A DNA stretch of 64,000 nucleotides from Mesorhizobium sp. YC-39. Lineage in GTDB: Bacteria; Pseudomonadota; Alphaproteobacteria; Rhizobiales; Rhizobiaceae. Position 1 is the first letter of the stretch; each line of letters begins with the position of its first letter. The translations under genes and the position numbers were made by a program. The notes below the pieces were generated by a model. That model was not told where the DNA came from. It saw only the letters and a list, made by a program, of their open reading frames with translations, and did no database searches. The stretch is taken from NCBI RefSeq assembly GCF_025753795.1, contig NZ_JAOWPS010000001.1, forward strand, positions 1,798,001 to 1,862,000, in the 5' to 3' direction. Positions 59,943 to 64,000 of this stretch are shown here, piece after piece.

Positions 59943-62900
59943 CTAAGCCGCTGTTTCCAGACGGCTTTCCTTGCCCAGCCTTTCCAGAAGCGCCGCCTTC
60001 TTCTTCTCGAAGCGTTCGACCGCCGCCACCTTGACGTGGCCGAAGCCGCGCACCTCTTCCGGCAATCGGGCAAGCTCGGTCGCCACGGCATGATTGCCCT
60101 GCGTCAGCCGCGCCGAAAGATCCGATATCAGGTTTTCATAATCAGCGATCATCCGCCGTTCCATCCGCCGCTCTTCGGTGCGCCCGAATGGATCGAAACG
60201 TGTTCCGCGCAGGCCCTTCAATCGCGCCAGCATCGCGAAGACGGGATTGATCCAGGCGCCGAAGGCGATCTTGCCGGGATGGCCGGTGCGCGGGTCGATG
60301 CGTGAAATCATCGGCGGCGCAAGATGATGCTTGATCTTGAAATCGCCCTCGAACTGTTCGGCCAGCTTTTTCCCAAATGATTGGTCGCGATGCAGCCGCG
60401 CCACCTCATATTCGTCCTTGTAGGCCATCAGCTTGAACGCCCCCATTGCCACGGCTTTGGCGAAGTCCTCGGAGCCGGCCGAGACCCTGGCTTCGGCCGC
60501 GCGGGCTGTGTCGACCAGCTTGCGGTAGCGGTTCGCATACGCGGCGTCCTGGTAGCCGGTCAGGAATGCCATCCGGCGCGCGATCATGGCATCGAGCGTC
60601 TCCGGTTTCGGCGCTTCTACGCTGCCTGTTTGCGCAGCGTCCAGCACCGCCGCAAGGTCGATCGCGGCGCGGCGGCCCCAGCCGAAGGCGGCGCGGTTCA
60701 TGGCTACGCCGGCGCCGTTCATCTCGATCGCCCTGTCGATCGATGCGAGGCTGATCGGCACCAGGCCGCGCTGCCAGGCATTGCCGAGCAGGAACATGTT
60801 GGCGGCAATCGCATCGCCCAACAGCGCGAGGCCGAGCCGCGTCGCCGGGATCAGCGTGATCGCCTCCTCGCCGGCCGCCCGCCGCAATTGCTTCAGCGTC
60901 GCCTCCTGGCCGAAGTCGATCGCGGTGTTCTGCACGAAGGACGCGGTCGGCGCGAAATGATCGTCGAGCACGGCTCTTGTGCGGCCTTGCGCGAAGGTCG
61001 CAAGCGAAGCTGCGGCCGCCGACACGACGATGTCGAAGCCAAGCACAAGATCGGCCTCGCCGGGGCCGATCCTGACTGTGTTGAGCAACTCGGGATCGCG
61101 CGCCAGCCGGATATGCGAGACCACCGCGCCGTTCTTCTGCGCCAGCCCGGTCTGGTCGAGGGTTAGCAGGCCGAGCCCGTCGAGATGCGCTGCCTGGGAC
61201 AGGATGGCGCTGACCGTGATGACGCCGGTGCCGCCAATGCCGGCCAGCAGCATGTTGTAGGGGCGATCGAGCGCCGGCAGTGCCGGCATCGGCAGGTCGT
61301 CGGAGCCAGCCGCTACCGCACGCACCTTCGGCTTGCGGATCGTGCCGCCTTCCACCGTCACGAAGCTCGGGCAAAAGCCCTTGATGCAGGACAGGTCGGT
61401 GTTACAGCTCGACTGGTTGATCCTGCGCTTGCGGCCGAACTCGGTTTCCACAGGCTCGATCGAAATGCAGTTGGAGACGGCCGAGCAATCGCCGCAGCCT
61501 TCGCAGACCAGCTCGTTAATGAAGGCGCGTTTTGGTGAGACCGGATAGGCGCCGCGCTTGCGGCGGCGGCGTTTTTCGGCGGCGCAGACCTGGTCGAAAA
61601 CCAGCACCGTCACGCCCGCGATCTCCCTGAGCTCGCGCTGCACGGCGTCGAGCTCGTCGCGGTGGTGGATGGTCACGGATCGCGGCAAGAGCCCCGCCCA
61701 GGCCTCGGGCTTTTCGGAAACGACGACGACGCGTTTCGCGCCCTCCGCCAGCGTCTGCTCGACGATGGAGGGAACCGAAACCTCGCCGTCATGCCGCTGG
61801 CCGCCGGTCATGGCGACGGCGTCATTGTAGAGGATCTTGTAGGTGGCGCTGACCTTGGCGGCGATGGCGGCGCGGATGGCGAGCAGTCCGGAATGGAAAT
61901 AGGTGCCGTCGCCCATATTGACGAAAATGTGCTTCTCGTCGGTGAAAGGCGACAGGCCGATCCACGAGCCGCCTTCGCCGCCCATCTGGGTGAAGGTGGA
62001 GGTCTCGCGCTCCATGCCGATGACCATCATGTGGCAGCCGATGCCGGTCGAGGCGCGACTGCCGTCTGGCACCACGGTGGAGACCGAGTGCGGGCAGCCG
62101 GAGCAGAAATAAGGCTCGCGCTTCAGTGCGATCACCTCGCCGGGTGCCGACGCCGCGACGGTCTCGATCGTCTTGATGCGCCGGCCAAGCTCTGCGTCCG
62201 GCTCACCGAGCCGCGAGACGATGGCGCGGGCGACCGAAACAACGCTGATCTCGCCGATGGAAGGCAGCAGCGGTGCGCCGCGCTCGTCCGTCTTGCCGAA
62301 GACGCGCGGGCGACCCGGCGCGTTGAACAGCAGCGCCTTGATCTGGTCCTCGAGCACCGGCCGCTTCTCCTCGACGACGAGGATTTCTTCCAGTCCCTCG
62401 CTGAAAGCCCTGAGCCCTCGCGGCTCGAGCGGCCAGACCATGCCGACCTTGTAAAGCCGGATGCCGAGTTCGGCCGCGCGCTTCTCGTCGATGCCCAGCG
62501 CCGCCAACGCGCCAAACAGGTCGAGCCATGACTTGCCGGTCGAGACGATGCCGAGCCGCGCCTTACCGCCGCCATGCAGGATGCGGTCGATGCCATTGGC
62601 GTGGGCAAAGGCATGCACCGCCGCCATCTTGTGTTCGATGCGGCGCTCCATCGCATGCGGACCGTCCGGCCAGCGCAGGGACAGACCGTCGGCGGGCAGC
62701 GCCAGCTCCGGCATGACGATGCCGAGCAGCATTGGGTCGACATCGACGGTGGCCGTGCATTCGACGATCTCGGTCTGGCACTTGAAGCCGATCCAGGCGC
62801 CGGAATAACGGCTCATCGCCCAGCCGAGCAGGCCATAGTCGATATATTCGCCGACGCCGCCCGGCGACAGCAGCGGCACCATGGCCGAGATCAGATTGTG

Positions 62901-63413
62901 CTCGCTCTGGTGCGGCAGCGTCGAGGAGACGGCGCCGTGGTCGTCGCCGACCAAAAGCAGCACGCCGCCATGGCGATTGGTGCCGACGGCATTGGCGTGG
63001 CGGATGACGTCCATGGTGCGGTCGACGCCCGGACCCTTGCCGTACCACATGGAAAACACGCCATCATAACGCGAGCCGGGAAACATGCCGGTCTGCTGCG
63101 TGCCCCAGACCGCGGTTGCGGCCATGTCCTCGTTGAGGCCGGGATGGAAGACGACATGGTTGGCTCTCAGATATTTGCCGGCGCGCTGCATCTCGCGGTC
63201 GAAGCCGGCCAGCGGCGAGCCGCGATAGCCCGAGACATAGCCTGCGGTATTGAGGCCTGCGGCAAGGTCGCGCTGGCGCTGGACCAGCGGCAGCCGCACC
63301 AGCGCCTGCGTGCCTGAGACCAGGATGCGGCCGCGTTCCAGAACATAGCGGTCGTCAAGGCTGGCCGGAACCGCATTCGCTCGTCCGCTTTTCGGGAGAG
63401 CGGCAGCCGTCAT
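59943..63413 (-). CDS. indolepyruvate ferredoxin oxidoreductase-family protein, fused subunits
   Basis: An 1156-residue 2-oxoacid:ferredoxin oxidoreductase. The N-terminal pyrimidine-binding domain has GLNTAGYVSGYRGSPLAGFD. The TPP domain is signalled by PYFCSGCPHSVSTVVPDGSRASTGIGCH and FVNMGDGTYFHSG. A cysteine cluster CEGCGDCSAVSNC with a further CNTDLSCIKGFCPSF can hold a [4Fe-4S] centre. The gamma-like domain follows (AGIGGTGVITVSAILSQAA, about 730-900). Such fused enzymes in aerobic proteobacteria oxidatively decarboxylate aryl or branched-chain 2-oxoacids to acyl-CoA. It converges on the acyl-CoA synthetase gene and overlaps the FAD oxidase stop at its start. Confidence 0.92.
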   Translation of the reverse strand: MTAAALPKSGRANAVPASLDDRYVLERGRILVSGTQALVRLPLVQRQRDLAAGLNTAGYVSGYRGSPLAGFDREMQRAGKYLRANHVVFHPGLNEDMAATAVWGTQQTGMFPGSRYDGVFSMWYGKGPGVDRTMDVIRHANAVGTNRHGGVLLLVGDDHGAVSSTLPHQSEHNLISAMVPLLSPGGVGEYIDYGLLGWAMSRYSGAWIGFKCQTEIVECTATVDVDPMLLGIVMPELALPADGLSLRWPDGPHAMERRIEHKMAAVHAFAHANGIDRILHGGGKARLGIVSTGKSWLDLFGALAALGIDEKRAAELGIRLYKVGMVWPLEPRGLRAFSEGLEEILVVEEKRPVLEDQIKALLFNAPGRPRVFGKTDERGAPLLPSIGEISVVSVARAIVSRLGEPDAELGRRIKTIETVAASAPGEVIALKREPYFCSGCPHSVSTVVPDGSRASTGIGCHMMVIGMERETSTFTQMGGEGGSWIGLSPFTDEKHIFVNMGDGTYFHSGLLAIRAAIAAKVSATYKILYNDAVAMTGGQRHDGEVSVPSIVEQTLAEGAKRVVVVSEKPEAWAGLLPRSVTIHHRDELDAVQRELREIAGVTVLVFDQVCAAEKRRRRKRGAYPVSPKRAFINELVCEGCGDCSAVSNCISIEPVETEFGRKRRINQSSCNTDLSCIKGFCPSFVTVEGGTIRKPKVRAVAAGSDDLPMPALPALDRPYNMLLAGIGGTGVITVSAILSQAAHLDGLGLLTLDQTGLAQKNGAVVSHIRLARDPELLNTVRIGPGEADLVLGFDIVVSAAAASLATFAQGRTRAVLDDHFAPTASFVQNTAIDFGQEATLKQLRRAAGEEAITLIPATRLGLALLGDAIAANMFLLGNAWQRGLVPISLASIDRAIEMNGAGVAMNRAAFGWGRRAAIDLAAVLDAAQTGSVEAPKPETLDAMIARRMAFLTGYQDAAYANRYRKLVDTARAAEARVSAGSEDFAKAVAMGAFKLMAYKDEYEVARLHRDQSFGKKLAEQFEGDFKIKHHLAPPMISRIDPRTGHPGKIAFGAWINPVFAMLARLKGLRGTRFDPFGRTEERRMERRMIADYENLISDLSARLTQGNHAVATELARLPEEVRGFGHVKVAAVERFEKKKAALLERLGKESRLETAA

Positions 63414-64000
63414 TGGGACACTCCTTCACGCGCAACATCCACCGGGGCGAGGTCGAAGACGCGACCGGCATTGAGGATATTGTTCGGGTCGAAGGCTGCT
63501 TTCAAGCGCCGCATGGCGGTGATCTCGGCATCGCTGCGCGCCAGGCGCAGCCACTGCTTCTTGTCGAGGCCTATGCCATGTTCGGCCGAGACGCCGCCGC
63601 CGGCGGCAGCGACGCCTCGATAGACGATAGCGTGCGCTGCCGCCGGATCTACGGTGCGGACCTGATAGTGCAGATTGCCGTCGCCGAGATGGCCGAAGAC
63701 ATAGATGTCGGCGTTGCGGTCGATGGCCTGGATCGCGGCTTCCGCTTCGCGAAGGAAAGTCCCCATCCGCGCCAGCGGGATGCTGATATCAACGCCGATC
63801 AGGCCTTTAATCGAAAACAGGAAACGATTGGCGTCTTCTCGCACCGCCCACAGCGCGCGGAATTCGCGCGGCGACTGCGAGACGACCACGTCGTCGATCA
63901 CACCGTCCTCGACCGCCTGCATCAGCACAGCGCCAAAACGCTCGCCGTCGCGGTCGGGCTCGCTGCCCTGTATCTCGGCGAGCACATAGACGGGCGAGCC
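63410..64000 (-). CDS. FAD-binding oxidase, GlcD/D-lactate dehydrogenase type (C-terminal part)
   Basis: The last 196 codons of a gene whose 5' end lies beyond the window. The frame is open to the edge (GSPVYVLAEIQGS at the cut), so it is truncated by the window and not broken. The FAD-oxidase C-terminal domain shows ISIPLARMGTFLREAEAAI, VFGHLGDGNLHYQVRT, GGVSAEHGIGLDKKQWL and ALKAAFDPNNILNAGRV-like MRRLKAAFDPNNILNAG. Such enzymes oxidise D-2-hydroxy acids to 2-oxoacids. Coupled by a four-base overlap to the 2-oxoacid oxidoreductase, it may provide that enzyme's substrate. Confidence 0.88.
   Translation of the reverse strand, partial: GSPVYVLAEIQGSEPDRDGERFGAVLMQAVEDGVIDDVVVSQSPREFRALWAVREDANRFLFSIKGLIGVDISIPLARMGTFLREAEAAIQAIDRNADIYVFGHLGDGNLHYQVRTVDPAAAHAIVYRGVAAAGGGVSAEHGIGLDKKQWLRLARSDAEITAMRRLKAAFDPNNILNAGRVFDLAPVDVAREGVSQ

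Noticed and set aside
1..64000. tRNA, rRNA, phage, plasmid-transfer or transposase genes
   Set aside because: I scanned for cloverleaf-like segments, integrase/transposase motifs and array structures and saw none that I could support.

Overview
This is a GC-rich (roughly 63-65% by eye), densely coded chromosomal window. It is dominated by ABC importers, FCD-type GntR regulators, 2OG-Fe(II) oxygenases and small catabolic operons. That gene content, together with perfect-palindrome intergenic repeats of the kind common in rhizobia, suggests an alphaproteobacterium of the Rhizobiales, most likely Mesorhizobium or a close relative. The genus is an inference. I saw no tRNA, rRNA, CRISPR array, phage gene or transposase.

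1-12.2 kb: an SDR protein, a 2OG oxygenase, a probable small RNA ending in a strong terminator, a TIM-barrel-like protein of unknown function, a LysE exporter, and a very large MalT/BTAD-type ATPase regulator. Then comes a leftward operon of a CysH-type reductase and two genes that split one di-haem oxidoreductase (DHOR/DUF1111). The N-terminal haem half is in the upstream gene. The C-terminal haem half is fused behind a YeiH-type membrane transporter in the next gene.

12.3-17.8 kb: the clearest complete system. A -24/-12 (sigma-54) promoter precedes a guanidine-I (ykkC) riboswitch. The riboswitch leads an operon for a periplasmic binding protein, permease, ATPase, a Ni-dependent guanidine hydrolase (GdmH-like, easily mis-named agmatinase), a histidine-rich metal-binding protein and a HupE/UreJ-type nickel permease. 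Read together, this imports guanidine, cleaves it to urea and ammonia, and supplies the nickel. It appears to be controlled by both nitrogen status and guanidine.

17.9-34.2 kb: a GntR-controlled PotABCD-like transporter with an Asp/Glu/hydantoin racemase and a GNAT enzyme. Next are a Liv-type importer with a PuuB-like FAD amine oxidase, a second GntR regulator with paired operator-like palindromes, and an unexplained catabolic set (DUF3830, TIGR04076, aldo/keto reductase, NTF2-like). A Liv-type binding protein ends the group.

34.2-49.5 kb: an Lrp/AsnC regulator divergent from an MFS exporter, a GNAT, then a peptidoglycan-recycling locus: anmK, a serine hydrolase, a Dpp-like oligopeptide/muropeptide ABC importer, murQ, a BadF-type amino-sugar kinase, a murA copy and a divergent RpiR/MurR regulator. 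Matching GGAATA-N3-TATTCC palindromes lie at both presumed promoter regions. A short ftsZ paralogue without the usual C-terminal tail follows.

49.6-64 kb: a second PotABCD-like importer with a 2OG oxygenase, a divergent HTH-PfkB kinase plus psuG (pseudouridine breakdown), an enoyl-CoA hydratase with an ADP-forming acyl-CoA synthetase, a fused indolepyruvate ferredoxin oxidoreductase, and the C-terminal part of a GlcD-type FAD oxidase running off the end.
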